From Pedobacter frigidisoli (GTDB lineage: Bacteria > Bacteroidota > Bacteroidia > Sphingobacteriales > Sphingobacteriaceae): a stretch of 64,000 nucleotides of DNA. Shown here piece after piece: positions 1 through 10,159 of this stretch. The stretch spans positions 372,001 through 436,000 of the forward strand of contig NZ_SJSN01000001.1 in assembly GCF_004331675.1 (NCBI RefSeq), given 5' to 3'. Under the pieces are notes generated by a model. That model made no database searches and was not told the origin of the DNA. It saw nothing but the letters and a program-made list of their open reading frames with translations. The position numbers and the translations under genes were made by a program. Position 1 is the first letter of the stretch. Every line of letters starts with the position of its first letter.

Positions 1-618
1 CGCATTTTTGGTGCTAAAAATGCTATGTTGGATGAACAAAATGAATTTGTTTTTGATCAAGAAATCCTCAATAACAGTAAAAACTTCATGTACCGTGGCT
101 ATTGGCAAAATGAAAATTATTTTATTGGCATTAGTGATAAAATAAAGACTGCATTTACATTTAAAAAGCCCTTAAAGGATGAAAATTTAAGTATAAGCGA
201 GGTTATAAAAAACACAAATAGTGTAAGTTTACATGTGCGGAGAGGAGACTATGTAGGGCATAGTTTATTGGGTGGAATATGCGACTTAGACTATTATAAG
301 AAAGCGGTAAATTTGGTAGAAGAAACCACAGCAAACCCTACATTTTTCGTTTTTTCTAATGATATTGAATGGTGTAAAAGCCATTTGAAAATTAATAATG
401 CGCATTACATCTCTTGGAATAAAAATGAAGAAAGTTATATAGATATGCAACTCATGAGTATTTGCAAGCACAATATTATAGCCAATAGTAGCTTTAGTTG
501 GTGGGGAGCTTGGCTTAATAAGAATCCTAATAAAATCGTTATTGCACCAAAGTCATGGACTAACGACTCAAATTATGATGATCGTGAGGTATGCCCTAAA
601 AATTGGATTAAAATATAA
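1..618 (+). CDS. Alpha-1,2-fucosyltransferase (GT11), 5' end outside window
   Basis: Glycosyltransferase family 11, which moves fucose from GDP-fucose to a sugar acceptor during surface polysaccharide or glycan synthesis. The diagnostic HVRRGDY motif (donor binding) starts at codon 70 counted from the ATG at position 25, and the C-terminal SSFSWWGAWL block typical of the family is present. The frame is open back to position 1 with no stop, and family members usually have about 100 more N-terminal residues, so the true start lies upstream and the ATG at 25 is probably internal. The stop codon overlaps the start of the next glycosyltransferase by one base (TAATG), which suggests translational coupling in one operon. 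Acceptor specificity cannot be read from sequence. Confidence 0.85.
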   Translation, partial: RIFGAKNAMLDEQNEFVFDQEILNNSKNFMYRGYWQNENYFIGISDKIKTAFTFKKPLKDENLSISEVIKNTNSVSLHVRRGDYVGHSLLGGICDLDYYKKAVNLVEETTANPTFFVFSNDIEWCKSHLKINNAHYISWNKNEESYIDMQLMSICKHNIIANSSFSWWGAWLNKNPNKIVIAPKSWTNDSNYDDREVCPKNWIKI

Positions 619-1622
619 TGGAGCCTAAAATAACAGTTTTTATGGCTGCTTATAATGCAGCTCCATTTATTGAAGAATCGATAACGAGTATTCTAAATCA
701 AACATTTAGAGATTTTGAATTCATAATTGTAGATGATGGCTCTACTGATGAGACAGCATCTATTATTGAGGGCTTTAATGATAGCCGAATCCTACTTGTA
801 AAAAATGAAACAAACAAAGGCTTACAGTTTACAAGAAACAGACTTTTAAACCTAGCAAGAGGAATGTATATTGCAATCTTAGATGCTGATGATGTTGCTC
901 TTCCCGAAAGGTTAGAAAAACAATATAATTTTCTATCAACGCAACCACAAATTGCATTATGTGGAGGCCATGCCGAGATTATTGATGAGCATGGAGTTAT
1001 TCAGCAAAGAAAGATAATTGTACCCACAAATCAACATGTAAATATGTATATGTTATTTTGTAATCCTTTTATTAACTCAAGTTCGATGTTTAGAACTGAA
1101 GTTTTTATCGAGCTTAATGGCTATCACGATTATGTAATTTCTGAAGATTTCGACCTATTCATAAGGTTTTCAGAGAAATATGAAGTAGCCAATATTGATG
1201 AGTTTTTGGTAAAATATAGGATTCATGGGAATAATATCACTTTAAAAAAATCGGATAGCCAGATTGAATGTGAGCTGAAAATTTTGGGGAACATGCAAAA
1301 AGCATTAGGAATGTCAGCTGATGCAAATTTGCTAAATATTCATTTAGAGCTATTTACCTCGAACATAAAATTAAAACATCACTTTGATTACTTCAAGCTT
1401 CTAAAAACCATTAAGTTAGCTAACGATGAATCACATCGATTTAACGTTGAACAATTCCATAAATTCATATTTCAAAAATGTATTGAATTAATCAAACTTC
1501 AAAAGGCAAACAAAAAAGCATTAAGTTGGTACTTCGATTCAAATTTATTTAGGTGGACATACTTTAACTTTAAGCAGTTTAGAAAAATTTCCAAAATAAG
1601 TCTTCGTGGAATTTTTAGTTAG
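618..1622 (+). CDS. Glycosyltransferase family 2
   Basis: GT-A fold glycosyltransferase of 334 residues, probably working on an exopolysaccharide or O-antigen-like chain in the cytoplasm. The N-terminus has the GT2 signature (VFMAAYNAAPFIEESI, then VDDGSTDETA), a DxD-type metal/nucleotide-sugar motif ILDADDVALPERL near residue 92, and an acceptor-side ISEDFDLFIRF block near residue 172 carrying the ED motif. No membrane segment is obvious, and the C-terminal 120 residues are helical and unassigned. It starts inside the stop codon of the fucosyltransferase gene and converges on an acyltransferase gene with a 4-bp 3' overlap. Confidence 0.88.
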   Translation: MEPKITVFMAAYNAAPFIEESITSILNQTFRDFEFIIVDDGSTDETASIIEGFNDSRILLVKNETNKGLQFTRNRLLNLARGMYIAILDADDVALPERLEKQYNFLSTQPQIALCGGHAEIIDEHGVIQQRKIIVPTNQHVNMYMLFCNPFINSSSMFRTEVFIELNGYHDYVISEDFDLFIRFSEKYEVANIDEFLVKYRIHGNNITLKKSDSQIECELKILGNMQKALGMSADANLLNIHLELFTSNIKLKHHFDYFKLLKTIKLANDESHRFNVEQFHKFIFQKCIELIKLQKANKKALSWYFDSNLFRWTYFNFKQFRKISKISLRGIFS

Positions 1623-2710
1623 TTACCTACCATCCACTTTGCTTTGGTTTTGCTAAGCAACCTTGTTAAATAGAAACTAATAATATAGACGACTAAAAAC
1701 CTAAAGAGTAATATACCCGTGTTCTCCCATACATTAAATTCGAGCACTTTTAATTTTAGTGGTTGAAAAATTAATGGAAGAAACCTTTCGATTAGAATTA
1801 CATGAATTAAATAGATTCCAAATGTAGTTTCCCTAGGATGTAGATTTCTGCGAATCCAACTTAAATTCCCAATCTTTAATAATAAAGCGAATACGACAAG
1901 CGAATAAATAATATTGCTAAAACGTAATGTATTATATGCGTCGCTAATCCCAATCTTATTTAAATGGTTTGATTCTGCAACAGCAAACACAAATGATGCT
2001 AACACCAAAATTATTAAAATAGCCCATTTAGTTGATTTTATAATGTGCATAACCTGATCGTAAAAACGATTAAAATAAACACCCAACCACAAGTAAAATA
2101 CAAAGCCAAATAGAGCTGTAGTGTGTGTGGTTTCAAGCCATCCATTATATAAGTTTACACTATAGAATAATGAAAGCAAAGCTAGTATCAATCCAAACCA
2201 TAGGTTGTACAATTGCTTCTTAAAAATCAATAAAATAGTAATACAAATTAGGAAGTTGAGTATAAACCAATATGGACTTAAGAGTAGTATTTGCTTAGCA
2301 ATTGTATAGAGATACAAAGGAAAATTCGATGTCATTAATCCACCATCACTGCCTTTCATAAAAGCAACATATCTATCTAAAGTCATTAAGAGCATTAAAA
2401 CAATAATCCAAAATAGCCAAGGTTTAATGGTTTTCTTAAATCTATTTTTTAAATACTCTAATGGTGTATATTCCTGAAATTTATGGTTAATTAAAAAGCC
2501 ACCTATAAGGAAAAATGCTATTGTACTAAACTTAAACAATTGAATAATACAGGTTTCGACAGTTAATTCTAATTGAGTTGAATACCGATTAGTTGGAACT
2601 ATTCCACAGTGTTCAATCACAATTCCAATCATTGAAATACATCGAATGGCATCAACAAAATCAAAGTTTTTTTTTTGAGCCGATTTTGTTTCTTTCGAAT
2701 CTATGTCCAT
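1619..2710 (-). CDS. Acyltransferase family 3 membrane protein
   Basis: Integral membrane O-acyltransferase (acyltransferase 3 / OafA-like), 363 residues, expected to acetylate a surface polysaccharide. It starts with the family signature DFVDAIRCISMIGIVIEHCG (residues 17-36), with the catalytic-type His in the first membrane segment, followed by about ten hydrophobic segments and a YLIHVILIERFLPL block near residue 300. The N-terminal cytoplasmic stretch is short and Lys/Glu-rich. It is convergent with the two glycosyltransferase genes, so it is transcribed separately, but its type fits the same polysaccharide region. The substrate is unknown. Confidence 0.85.
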   Translation of the reverse strand: MDIDSKETKSAQKKNFDFVDAIRCISMIGIVIEHCGIVPTNRYSTQLELTVETCIIQLFKFSTIAFFLIGGFLINHKFQEYTPLEYLKNRFKKTIKPWLFWIIVLMLLMTLDRYVAFMKGSDGGLMTSNFPLYLYTIAKQILLLSPYWFILNFLICITILLIFKKQLYNLWFGLILALLSLFYSVNLYNGWLETTHTTALFGFVFYLWLGVYFNRFYDQVMHIIKSTKWAILIILVLASFVFAVAESNHLNKIGISDAYNTLRFSNIIYSLVVFALLLKIGNLSWIRRNLHPRETTFGIYLIHVILIERFLPLIFQPLKLKVLEFNVWENTGILLFRFLVVYIISFYLTRLLSKTKAKWMVGN

Positions 2711-2894
2711 TAAAATTTAGGTAAATAAGATTGCGAATATCTGTAAAAAAGTAAAGCCAGTAAATAGAATAATCTTATTTAACATTAAAATAGCCATAAA
2801 TGTTACATATTACCCTTGCTAATGCTGTTTAACAAATAATCATTATCATAAATAAAATTGAAATCAATTATATTCGCACAAATCAAAAGTCAAT

Positions 2895-3638
2895 ATGCTT
2901 AACAAATTAAAAAAATTATTTCCCAGGAAAGATGGAAATCTAATTAAATTTAACGCTGATTTTGAGCAATTAAATAACCTTGAAAAGCTTACACATAAAC
3001 GCTTTACACTCGATGAAAAAAATCTCTATCCATGTTTAAATGATAATACTGAAGAAACTGGTTTTGACAGACATTATGTTTATCATCCGGCTTGGGCAAT
3101 AAGAATTTTACTTCAGAATAAGCCAAAAAAACATGTAGATATTTCATCTACTTTGCATTTTTGTGCTGCACTATCAGCTTTTTTACCTGTTGATTTTTAT
3201 GATTATCGGCCAGCCAAAATTGAGTTAAGTAATTTAAAATCCTTAGCCGGAGATTTGATGCAATTACCTTTCGAATCAAATTCTGTAACCTCTTTATCTT
3301 GCATGCATACTATTGAACATGTAGGATTAGGAAGATATGGAGATCCTTTAGATTATGACGGTGATTTAAAAGCAATCAACGAATTGAAAAGGGTTCTTGC
3401 ACCAGACGGAACCTTACTGTTTGTTGTGCCACTCGGCGCAATCGACACAATATGCTTTAATGCACATCGGATATATTCCAAAAAACAAGTGTTATCACTA
3501 TTTTCTGATTTGGTGTTAAAAGAATTTTCGCTCATCCCTGAAAACGAGATGGATGGCGGATTGATAATTGATCCGAGTGATGAGTTATTATCTAAGCAAT
3601 TTTACGGATGCGGGTGTTTTTGGTTTACAAAGAAATAA
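2895..3638 (+). CDS. DUF268 family, SAM-methyltransferase-like protein
   Basis: 247 residues of the DUF268 group, which has a class I methyltransferase-like fold and often sits in glycan clusters. The recognisable blocks are SLSCMHTIEHVGLGRYGD (about 135-152), the following LKRVLAPDGTLLFVVPLG and FNAHRIYSKKQVLSLF. The Gly-rich SAM-binding loop of classical methyltransferases is not obvious: the corresponding region reads HVDISSTLHFCAALSAF. Activity is therefore uncertain. It lies after a 184-bp AT-rich spacer and ends the polysaccharide-related region. The assignment rests on the DUF268-type motifs; no substrate can be inferred. Confidence 0.75.
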   Translation: MLNKLKKLFPRKDGNLIKFNADFEQLNNLEKLTHKRFTLDEKNLYPCLNDNTEETGFDRHYVYHPAWAIRILLQNKPKKHVDISSTLHFCAALSAFLPVDFYDYRPAKIELSNLKSLAGDLMQLPFESNSVTSLSCMHTIEHVGLGRYGDPLDYDGDLKAINELKRVLAPDGTLLFVVPLGAIDTICFNAHRIYSKKQVLSLFSDLVLKEFSLIPENEMDGGLIIDPSDELLSKQFYGCGCFWFTKK

Positions 3639-3717
3639 GGTCACTTAAAAAGCTTTGACAACTTTTAGGCTAGATGCATATTAAAGTTGTCAAAACTAAT
3701 TTGGAATTATAGCGAGT

Positions 3718-4950
3718 TTAGAACCTGATAGCCTCTATGTTATCACTTTTACTAATTTCCTTACTGATACAGCTTAATGTAAATGTGGGATAAGCCTCTA
3801 AGAACTTTTTGTATTTACTTGGCTTATACTGAACATCGTTGTATTTAACTTCATAAGCTTTCCCAATATTCAATCTTTCCTCTACAATAAAATCTACTTC
3901 ATTACCATCGGCTGTACGCCAAAAATGCAATTTATCTCCACCATGCAAATTCTGCAAGCGATTGTAAATGTAATTTTCTAGCAATTCTCCTTTATCTGCT
4001 CGTTCATTAATCTTACTAAAATTATTCAGTAAACAGTTGCGTAAACCATTATCCAAGAAAAAGACTTTCGGCATTTTAGTCAATTCTTTTCTAATGTTTC
4101 CATAAAATGGTGAGATCAGTTTTATGATAAAGCTTTTCTGCATTAAGTAAATATAATTTTCTACAGTGGAACTTGCCATTTTAAGCGTGTTACCAAGTTC
4201 ATGGTGGTTGACCAAATTGCCTGTTTGGTCTGCTAGTAACCTTACCAATTGAAAAAATTTCAGTTCCTCCTTAATTCCAGCTTCTAGTGCATCCTTTTTC
4301 ATATAACTATTCACGAGCTCCTTAAGCATGTCTTGCTTTTCTTCTTCAGTATCTGCTAAAACAACGGCAGGATAACCGCCATAGACTAAATATTCATCAA
4401 ATAAGCCATTTATTTGAATATTTTGTAATCCTTGATAAGCAGCTCTTTTGATCATTTCTTCCAACTCTGGTATTAAATTGTCTTTCCCCTTGAAGTGTAG
4501 AAATTCATCAAACGCCAATGGAAAAAACTCGAATACTTTTTTCCTACCCGCTAAGCTATCCTTAAAACTTTTATCAATATAGAAAGCACTGCTTCCTGTT
4601 GCGATAATTTTTAATTTCGGAGAATACTTATCGTATAATAACTTTAAAAAATTACTAGGATCTTTAGCGTATTGAACTTCATCAATAATGAGATATAGCC
4701 TCTTATTTTCTGGAACATCGTTTGGTAAAAGCGTATAATTAAATATATTTTCAGCATGATTATTTATGGCATCTAAAATAACCGGATCCTCAAAAGTTAG
4801 AAAATAAACGTATTCATTATTTTGCTTTAAATATTCTGCTAATTGTTTAACAACTGTAGTTTTCCCAATCTGCCTTGGCCCTATAACAATTGTATGCTGA
4901 GGCTTATTCAAGTGATCTTTTAAAGATTGTAATGCTGCTGATCTTTCCAT
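3718..4950 (-). CDS. AAA ATPase with DUF4143 C-terminal domain
   Basis: 410 residues. The N-terminal AAA_14-type ATPase has a Walker A GPRQIGKTTV (about 24-33) and Walker B LIIDEVQYA (about 108), followed by a sensor-like ATGSSAF. The C-terminal DUF4143 domain holds a GELLENYIYNRL helix and then the pair EVDFIVE and YEVKYN, which has the spacing of a PD-(D/E)xK nuclease-like core. The family is widespread in Bacteroidota and archaea; its function is not settled. The gene is monocistronic, preceded by three direct repeats (4976-5053) that may be an operator. It has the look of a mobile or accessory gene between housekeeping loci. Confidence 0.88.
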   Translation of the reverse strand: MERSAALQSLKDHLNKPQHTIVIGPRQIGKTTVVKQLAEYLKQNNEYVYFLTFEDPVILDAINNHAENIFNYTLLPNDVPENKRLYLIIDEVQYAKDPSNFLKLLYDKYSPKLKIIATGSSAFYIDKSFKDSLAGRKKVFEFFPLAFDEFLHFKGKDNLIPELEEMIKRAAYQGLQNIQINGLFDEYLVYGGYPAVVLADTEEEKQDMLKELVNSYMKKDALEAGIKEELKFFQLVRLLADQTGNLVNHHELGNTLKMASSTVENYIYLMQKSFIIKLISPFYGNIRKELTKMPKVFFLDNGLRNCLLNNFSKINERADKGELLENYIYNRLQNLHGGDKLHFWRTADGNEVDFIVEERLNIGKAYEVKYNDVQYKPSKYKKFLEAYPTFTLSCISKEISKSDNIEAIRF

Positions 4951-4971
4951 ATATAAATTACTATGTACAAA

Positions 4972-5053
4972 TATCGATAATTTTAAGATACTAACTCATT
5001 ATTATCCGATAATTTTAAGATATAAACTCATTATTATCCGATAATTTTAAGAT
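4972..5053. repeat. Three direct repeats with 32-bp period upstream of the DUF4143 ATPase
   Basis: The core GATAATTTTAAGAT occurs at 4976-4989, 5008-5021 and 5040-5053, exactly 32 bp apart (about three helical turns), with the linker ACTCATTATTATCC also conserved. The unit is partly symmetric (TATC ... GATA). The array lies 26-103 bp upstream of the ATPase start codon, where an operator would be expected. Autoregulation by the ATPase or by a partner is inference. Confidence 0.75.
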
Positions 5054-5070
5054 TCAAAAATTGATTGAAC

Positions 5071-5099
5071 AAAAAAAGTGGCCTTTTGGGACCACTTTT
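5071..5099 (-). terminator. Rho-independent terminator of the rimP-nusA-infB operon
   Basis: Read on the minus strand, an AAAGTGG / CCACTTT stem is followed by a run of seven T. It begins about 25 bp after the infB stop codon. Confidence 0.85.
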
Positions 5100-5122
5100 A
5101 TTTCTATAATGAAGTTAGAAAC

Positions 5123-8100
5123 TTATAATTTTCTAGCTACTTCTACTTGTTCGTAAGCTTCTACAATATCGCCAACTTCGATGTTGTTAAAGTTTTGAAT
5201 GTTTAAACCACACTCATAACCTTTTAGCACCTCTTTAACATCATCTTTAAAGCGTTTTAATGATGCTAATTCACCTGTATAAACAACAACACCATCTCTA
5301 ACGATACGGATCTGGCTCTTACGTGTGATTTTACCATCTAATACCATACAACCTGCAATGGTACCCACTTTAGTAATTTTGAAAGTCTCACGAATCTCTA
5401 CGTTAGCCACAATTTTCTCTTCAAATTCTGGATCCAACATACCTTCCATTGCTGATTTGATCTCGTTGATCGCATCGTAAATGATAGAATATAAACGGAT
5501 GTCGATTTGCTCTTGCTCTGCCAATTTACGTGCACCAGTTGATGGACGAACTTGGAAACCAATAATAATCGCATCAGAAGCCGAAGCTAACAATACATCA
5601 GACTCTGAAATCTGACCCACACCTTTACTAATGATGTTGATTTGAATTTGCTCAGTCGATAGTTTCAATAACGAATCGGCCAATGCTTCAATCGAACCAT
5701 CCACATCACCTTTAACAATGATGTTAAGCTCCTTAAAGTTACCAATCGCTAAACGACGGCCAATCTCATCCAGGGTAATGTGTTTCTGTGTACGTAAACC
5801 TTGCTCACGTTGTAACTGCATCCGTTTGTTTGCAATATCACGAGCTTCAGTTTCACTTTCTAATGCATTGAAACGATCACCTGCTGTAGGTGCGCCTTGC
5901 ATACCCAAAACCTGTACCGGTTGTGATGGACCTGCAAACTCTACCTTAGCACCACGTTCATTGGTTAACGCTTTAACACGACCGCTATAACTACCTGCTA
6001 AAATTGGATCTCCAACTCTTAGCGTACCAGCTTGAACCAATACTGTAGTTACAATACCACGACCTTTATCTAATGCCGACTCAATTACAGTTCCTGTAGC
6101 TCTCTTATTCGGATTTGCCTTAAGTTCTAATAATTCTGCCTCTAATAATACTTTATCTAAAAGTAAATCTACATTTAAACCGCTTTTACTTGATATTTCT
6201 TGTGATTGGAATTTACCACCCCAATCCTCTACCAAGATATTCATTACTGATAATTGCTCACGCACCTTATCTGAATTTGCACCTGGCTTATCAATTTTTG
6301 TAAAGGCAAATACCAATGGTACGCCTGCCGCTTGTGCGTGGTTAATGGCCTCTTTTGTTTGAGGCATCACCGCATCATCAGCAGCAATTACAATAATTGC
6401 AATATCTGCAGCCTTAGCACCACGAGCACGCATCGCTGTAAACGCTTCGTGACCAGGAGTGTCTAAGAATGTTACTTTTTTCCCTGTTGGCGTAGTTACC
6501 ATGTAAGCACCAATGTGCTGGGTAATACCACCCGCCTCGCCAGCTACCACATTCGCTTTACGGATATAATCCAGCAATGAGGTTTTACCGTGATCGACGT
6601 GACCCATAATCGTAACAACCGGAGCTCTTTCGATTAAGTTTTCAACTGCATCTTCTTCCTCAATTACGTTTTCCTCATCTTCATCAGGTTTAACGAATTG
6701 AATTTCGTAACCGAATTCATCAGCAACGATTGTCAACGTTTCAGCATCTAAACGCTGATTGATTGAAACGAACATACCAAGACTCATACAAGTACCAATA
6801 ATTTTGGTAACTGGTACATCCATCATGCTCGCCAACTCGTTAGCCGTAACAAATTCTGTTACCTTTAATATTTTAGATTGAGATTCAAGCTCATTAGCTG
6901 CCTCTTCTGCATTGTACGCAACATCATCACGTTTTTGACGACGTAATTTAGCACGTTGAGCAAATTTACCAGATTTACCAGCTCCACTTAAACGAGCAAG
7001 TGTTGCCTTAATTTGATCTTGAATTTCTTTCTCTGTAGGTTCTTCTTTAGGTCCGCTTGGTGTAGCATTTCTATTTTGGAAACCACCGCCAGGGCGGTTT
7101 GTATTGTTATTTCTATTTCCTTGATAAGGAGTTCCACCGCCACCAGCAGGCCTATTGCCTTGGTATGGTGTACCACCGGCTGGTCTGTTACCTTGATAAG
7201 GTGTACGAGGAGTTCCCGATGCACCTGGTTGACCAGGTGTTGCAGGATTTTGTCCTTGTTGACCTTGGCCACCATGTTGGCCAGGTTGACCTGGTGCTCC
7301 TGGAGTTTTTTTACGTTTACGCTTACGTTTAGCAGCCTCACTATCACTAGATGATGCCACAGGACCGTTTCTTCTATCTGGCGTTATTGGTAAAACAATT
7401 TTACCAATAATGTTTGGCCCAGTTAATTTAACGGTACGTGCTTTCATAACTTCAGGCTCATTACTAACCGGTTTCACCTCTGCAGGTTTAACATCAGCTG
7501 GTTTTTCTTCTGCCTTTGGTTGCTCAACGGGTTTAACAGGCTCTGGGACTTTCGCCACTGGAGCTGTAGTTGCCGGAGTTTCTTCTTTTTTAACTTCAAC
7601 AGGTTTTACTTCAGCTTTTGGCTGTTCAACCGGTTTCGCTGGCTCTTCAGTTTTTACAACTGGAGCTGTTGCTTGTGGCGCAGCAGGTGCATCTTCCTTT
7701 TTAACGGGACGAGTTTTTGAGTTGAGATCGTTTAAATCAATCTTTCCTACAATTTTAACACCTGGGCGTCCGCTGTCTTCAGCTTTATCTTCTGCCTTAG
7801 TTACCGCAACTGGCTCTGCTGCCGCTGGAGCTGGAGTTTCTACCTTAGGTGTTTCAACAACCTTTGGTTTCTCTGCCGGTGGAGCAAAAGATTGAGCATT
7901 CTTGATCAGAATCTCATCGCTTTTCTCAAAATCGGTATTCTTCTTTGGCGCTTCTACTGGCTTATCAGTTTCAGGCTCGTCACGACGTATTTTACCAATC
8001 ACTATTTGTTTGGCTTCTTCTCTTACGATCTTATCTCCCTGATACTCTTTTAACAAGGCATTATACATGTCTCCCGTAAGTTTAAACATAGGGCTCTTCT

Positions 8101-8203
8101 CGGCAGAGAATCCCTTTTTGTTTAAAAACTCAACGGCCGTACCCATGCCTATATTAAGTTCTTTAATAGCTTTAATTAAAATGATTGGTTTGTCGTCTGA
8201 CAT
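5123..8203 (-). CDS. infB: Translation initiation factor IF-2
   Basis: GTPase that delivers initiator fMet-tRNA to the 30S subunit. It has 1026 residues, within the long range usual for Bacteroidota. Domain order: an N-terminal IF2_N-like helix region (1-70), a long low-complexity linker (about 90-400; first Pro/Ala/Glu/Lys-rich, then Gly/Pro/Gln-rich with three copies of [15 protein letters not shown] repeats), a second IF2_N domain (about 445-500), then the GTPase domain with GHVDHGKTS near residue 534, DTPGHE and FTKID, and domains II-IV. The G4 motif reads TKID rather than the common NKID. It is the last gene of the rimP-nusA-infB operon and is followed by a strong terminator. Confidence 0.98.
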   Translation of the reverse strand: MSDDKPIILIKAIKELNIGMGTAVEFLNKKGFSAEKSPMFKLTGDMYNALLKEYQGDKIVREEAKQIVIGKIRRDEPETDKPVEAPKKNTDFEKSDEILIKNAQSFAPPAEKPKVVETPKVETPAPAAAEPVAVTKAEDKAEDSGRPGVKIVGKIDLNDLNSKTRPVKKEDAPAAPQATAPVVKTEEPAKPVEQPKAEVKPVEVKKEETPATTAPVAKVPEPVKPVEQPKAEEKPADVKPAEVKPVSNEPEVMKARTVKLTGPNIIGKIVLPITPDRRNGPVASSSDSEAAKRKRKRKKTPGAPGQPGQHGGQGQQGQNPATPGQPGASGTPRTPYQGNRPAGGTPYQGNRPAGGGGTPYQGNRNNNTNRPGGGFQNRNATPSGPKEEPTEKEIQDQIKATLARLSGAGKSGKFAQRAKLRRQKRDDVAYNAEEAANELESQSKILKVTEFVTANELASMMDVPVTKIIGTCMSLGMFVSINQRLDAETLTIVADEFGYEIQFVKPDEDEENVIEEEDAVENLIERAPVVTIMGHVDHGKTSLLDYIRKANVVAGEAGGITQHIGAYMVTTPTGKKVTFLDTPGHEAFTAMRARGAKAADIAIIVIAADDAVMPQTKEAINHAQAAGVPLVFAFTKIDKPGANSDKVREQLSVMNILVEDWGGKFQSQEISSKSGLNVDLLLDKVLLEAELLELKANPNKRATGTVIESALDKGRGIVTTVLVQAGTLRVGDPILAGSYSGRVKALTNERGAKVEFAGPSQPVQVLGMQGAPTAGDRFNALESETEARDIANKRMQLQREQGLRTQKHITLDEIGRRLAIGNFKELNIIVKGDVDGSIEALADSLLKLSTEQIQINIISKGVGQISESDVLLASASDAIIIGFQVRPSTGARKLAEQEQIDIRLYSIIYDAINEIKSAMEGMLDPEFEEKIVANVEIRETFKITKVGTIAGCMVLDGKITRKSQIRIVRDGVVVYTGELASLKRFKDDVKEVLKGYECGLNIQNFNNIEVGDIVEAYEQVEVARKL

Positions 8204-8264
8204 TTAGCTCCTGTTATTGTTTTTATTTAATACAAAAGTAGTGTTTATTTGGCAATTACACCAC

Positions 8265-9509
8265 TTATTCAAATTCTGACTTCAAAATTTGAACCACTTC
8301 TTTAATGGTTTCTTCTTCAAGGTCGGTGCGTTTTACCAAATCTTCTACTGTAAGTGCTAATACACTCTTAGCAGTATCGCAACCGATAGCCTTTAATTCG
8401 TCGATAATCCAGCTATCAATCTCATCTGAGAATTCTTCTAGATCCACATCTTCATCTGTTTCTTCACCTGCTTCGCGGTACACATCAATTTCGTAACCAG
8501 TTAATTTACCAGCCAATTTAATGTTATGTCCGCCACGGCCAATCGCCAATGAAACTTGATCTGGCTTTAAGTAAACCGATGCATGTTTTGTTTCATCATC
8601 TAATTTAATAGAAGTAATTTTTGCCGGGCTTAAAGCACGAGTAATGTATAATGAAGTATTATTTGTGAAGTTAATCACATCAATATTTTCGTTCTTCAAT
8701 TCGCGAACGATACCATGAATACGAGAACCTTTCATACCCACACATGCTCCTACTGGATCAATACGGTCATCATAAGATTCTACGGCAACTTTAGCACGTT
8801 CTCCAGGTTCGCGAACGATATTTTTAATGGTTATTAATCCATCAAAAATTTCTGGAACCTCTTGTTCAAACAAACGTTGTAAGAAATCTGGTGCCGTTCT
8901 TGAAATAATAATTTTTGGATTTGCGTTGATCATTTCAACCTTAGAGATTACTGCTCTCACAGAATCGCCCTTTTTGAAATAATCTGCAGGAATTTGTTCA
9001 GTTTTAGGCATCAAAAGTTCGTTACCTTCATCATCTAAAACTAAGGTTTCTTTTTTCCAAACTTGGTAAACCTCGCCTGTTACCACTTCACCTACTCTAT
9101 CTTTATATTTTTTGAAGATTTCGTCCTTCTCTAATTCCAATACTTTAGAAACCAAGGTTTGGCGAGCAGCTAAGATTGCTCTACGACCGAAACTTTCTAA
9201 GGTAATTTGTTCGATGTAATCATCACCAACTTCTAAGGTGCTATCTAATTTAGACACTTCTGCAAGTTCGATTTCTAAATCATCATCTTCAGAAAACCCA
9301 TCTTCCATTACTTTTCTAGTTCTCCAGATCTCCAAATCCCCGTTGTCAGGATTCACAATCACATCACAGTTTTCGTCTGTTCCGTATTTTTTACGCAACA
9401 TGCTACGAAAAACTTCTTCCAACACACTGATCACCGTTGGGCGATCTATATTTTTAAAATCCTTGAACTCCTGAAAAGAGTCGATCAAATTAATTGTTGT
9501 AGTACTCAT
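8265..9509 (-). CDS. nusA: Transcription termination/antitermination factor NusA
   Basis: RNA-polymerase-binding elongation factor, 414 residues. The order is the N-terminal domain (1-130), S1 domain (about 135-200, starting VGEVVTGEVYQV), then two KH domains including the GACVGMKGSRIHGIVREL signature near 250 and AIGRGGHNIKLAGKLTGYEI near 320, and an acidic C-terminal helical segment (EEFSDEIDSW...) ending near 414. It lies between rimP and infB on the same strand, the standard bacterial order, with a 61-bp gap to infB and a 64-bp gap from rimP. Confidence 0.98.
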   Translation of the reverse strand: MSTTTINLIDSFQEFKDFKNIDRPTVISVLEEVFRSMLRKKYGTDENCDVIVNPDNGDLEIWRTRKVMEDGFSEDDDLEIELAEVSKLDSTLEVGDDYIEQITLESFGRRAILAARQTLVSKVLELEKDEIFKKYKDRVGEVVTGEVYQVWKKETLVLDDEGNELLMPKTEQIPADYFKKGDSVRAVISKVEMINANPKIIISRTAPDFLQRLFEQEVPEIFDGLITIKNIVREPGERAKVAVESYDDRIDPVGACVGMKGSRIHGIVRELKNENIDVINFTNNTSLYITRALSPAKITSIKLDDETKHASVYLKPDQVSLAIGRGGHNIKLAGKLTGYEIDVYREAGEETDEDVDLEEFSDEIDSWIIDELKAIGCDTAKSVLALTVEDLVKRTDLEEETIKEVVQILKSEFE

Positions 9510-9573
9510 TTTTTACCATGATTAAATAGATTAATAGGATTACAAGATAATCTCGTTTTGCTCATCAATCGTA

Positions 9574-10038
9574 TTACTTAAAACTTATTAATACACTTGT
9601 TTCTAATATATCATTAAATGCTACTTCTGTTTGCACAGTAGTCGCTTTTTTTCCTTTTTCCTTAACCGATTCCTCAATCAGCAATTTGTTTTCGGTAACC
9701 TCTAAAAGCTTACCTTCTTTCTTTTGTCCGCCAACAAGCTTTATGCTTATTGTACGCCCAATATTTTTATTGTATTGGCGAAGAAGTTTTAAAGGCTCAC
9801 CAACACCTGGCGAGGAAACTTCTAAGTTATAAGCTTGCTCAATTGTATTTTCTTCTTCTAGATGAAAACCTACATGCCTGCTAATTGCCACACAATCCTG
9901 TATGCTAATACCTTCATCGCCATCAACATGAATAATTAATTTATTGTTTGGCAACATTTTCACTTCAACCAAAAACAGTTCTGGTCGATCTGCAATTTTT
10001 TCCTCTACGAGGTCTGCAACTCTCTTTTCTACCTGCAT
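9574..10038 (-). CDS. rimP: Ribosome maturation factor RimP
   Basis: 154-residue 30S-assembly factor acting late in maturation of the small subunit. It has the two-domain RimP layout: an N-terminal alpha/beta domain with the ELFLVEVKMLPNNKLIIHVD and ISIQDCVAISRHV elements, the conserved YNLEVSSPGVGEPL motif near residue 85, then an Sm-like C-terminal barrel (KEGKLLEVTENKLLIEE). It is the first gene of the rimP-nusA-infB operon and lies 64 bp downstream of a near-consensus Bacteroidota promoter. Confidence 0.96.
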   Translation of the reverse strand: MQVEKRVADLVEEKIADRPELFLVEVKMLPNNKLIIHVDGDEGISIQDCVAISRHVGFHLEEENTIEQAYNLEVSSPGVGEPLKLLRQYNKNIGRTISIKLVGGQKKEGKLLEVTENKLLIEESVKEKGKKATTVQTEVAFNDILETSVLISFK

Positions 10039-10057
10039 ATTTTAACCTGATTTCATA

Positions 10058-10081
10058 GAAAAAGGGGACATTGCCCCCTTC
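10058..10081 (-). terminator. Rho-independent terminator after the lipoprotein gene
   Basis: On the minus strand an AAGGGG / CCCCTT hairpin is followed by a T run. It lies about 80 bp past the stop of the small lipoprotein gene and just upstream of the rimP start, downstream of the rimP promoter, so it could also act as a leader attenuator for rimP. Confidence 0.65.
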
Positions 10082-10101
10082 TCTTTTCTTCGATTACGAT
10101 G

Positions 10102-10132
10102 CAAATGTACTAAATTTTTCTAAAAAATCAAA
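10102..10132 (-). promoter_or_regulatory. Bacteroidota-type promoter of rimP-nusA-infB
   Basis: Read on the minus strand: TTTG (-33, 10129-10132), a 19-bp spacer, then TACATTTG (-7, 10102-10109), which matches the phylum consensus TTTG-N19-TAnnTTTG. It lies 64 bp upstream of rimP. Confidence 0.75.
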
Positions 10133-10159
10133 TACTTATCTTAATTATTATGCTGATTA

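Noticed and set aside
4972..5053. Possible CRISPR or plasmid origin iterons
   Set aside because: Only three copies with a conserved linker, no cas or rep gene, and they sit in the upstream region of a single chromosomal gene. An operator is more likely.
7013..7895. Several antisense or frame-shifted open frames inside the IF-2 gene
   Set aside because: They arise from the repetitive GC-richer linker of infB; compositions are Ser/Thr/Phe or Val/Leu-rich and no family is recognised.
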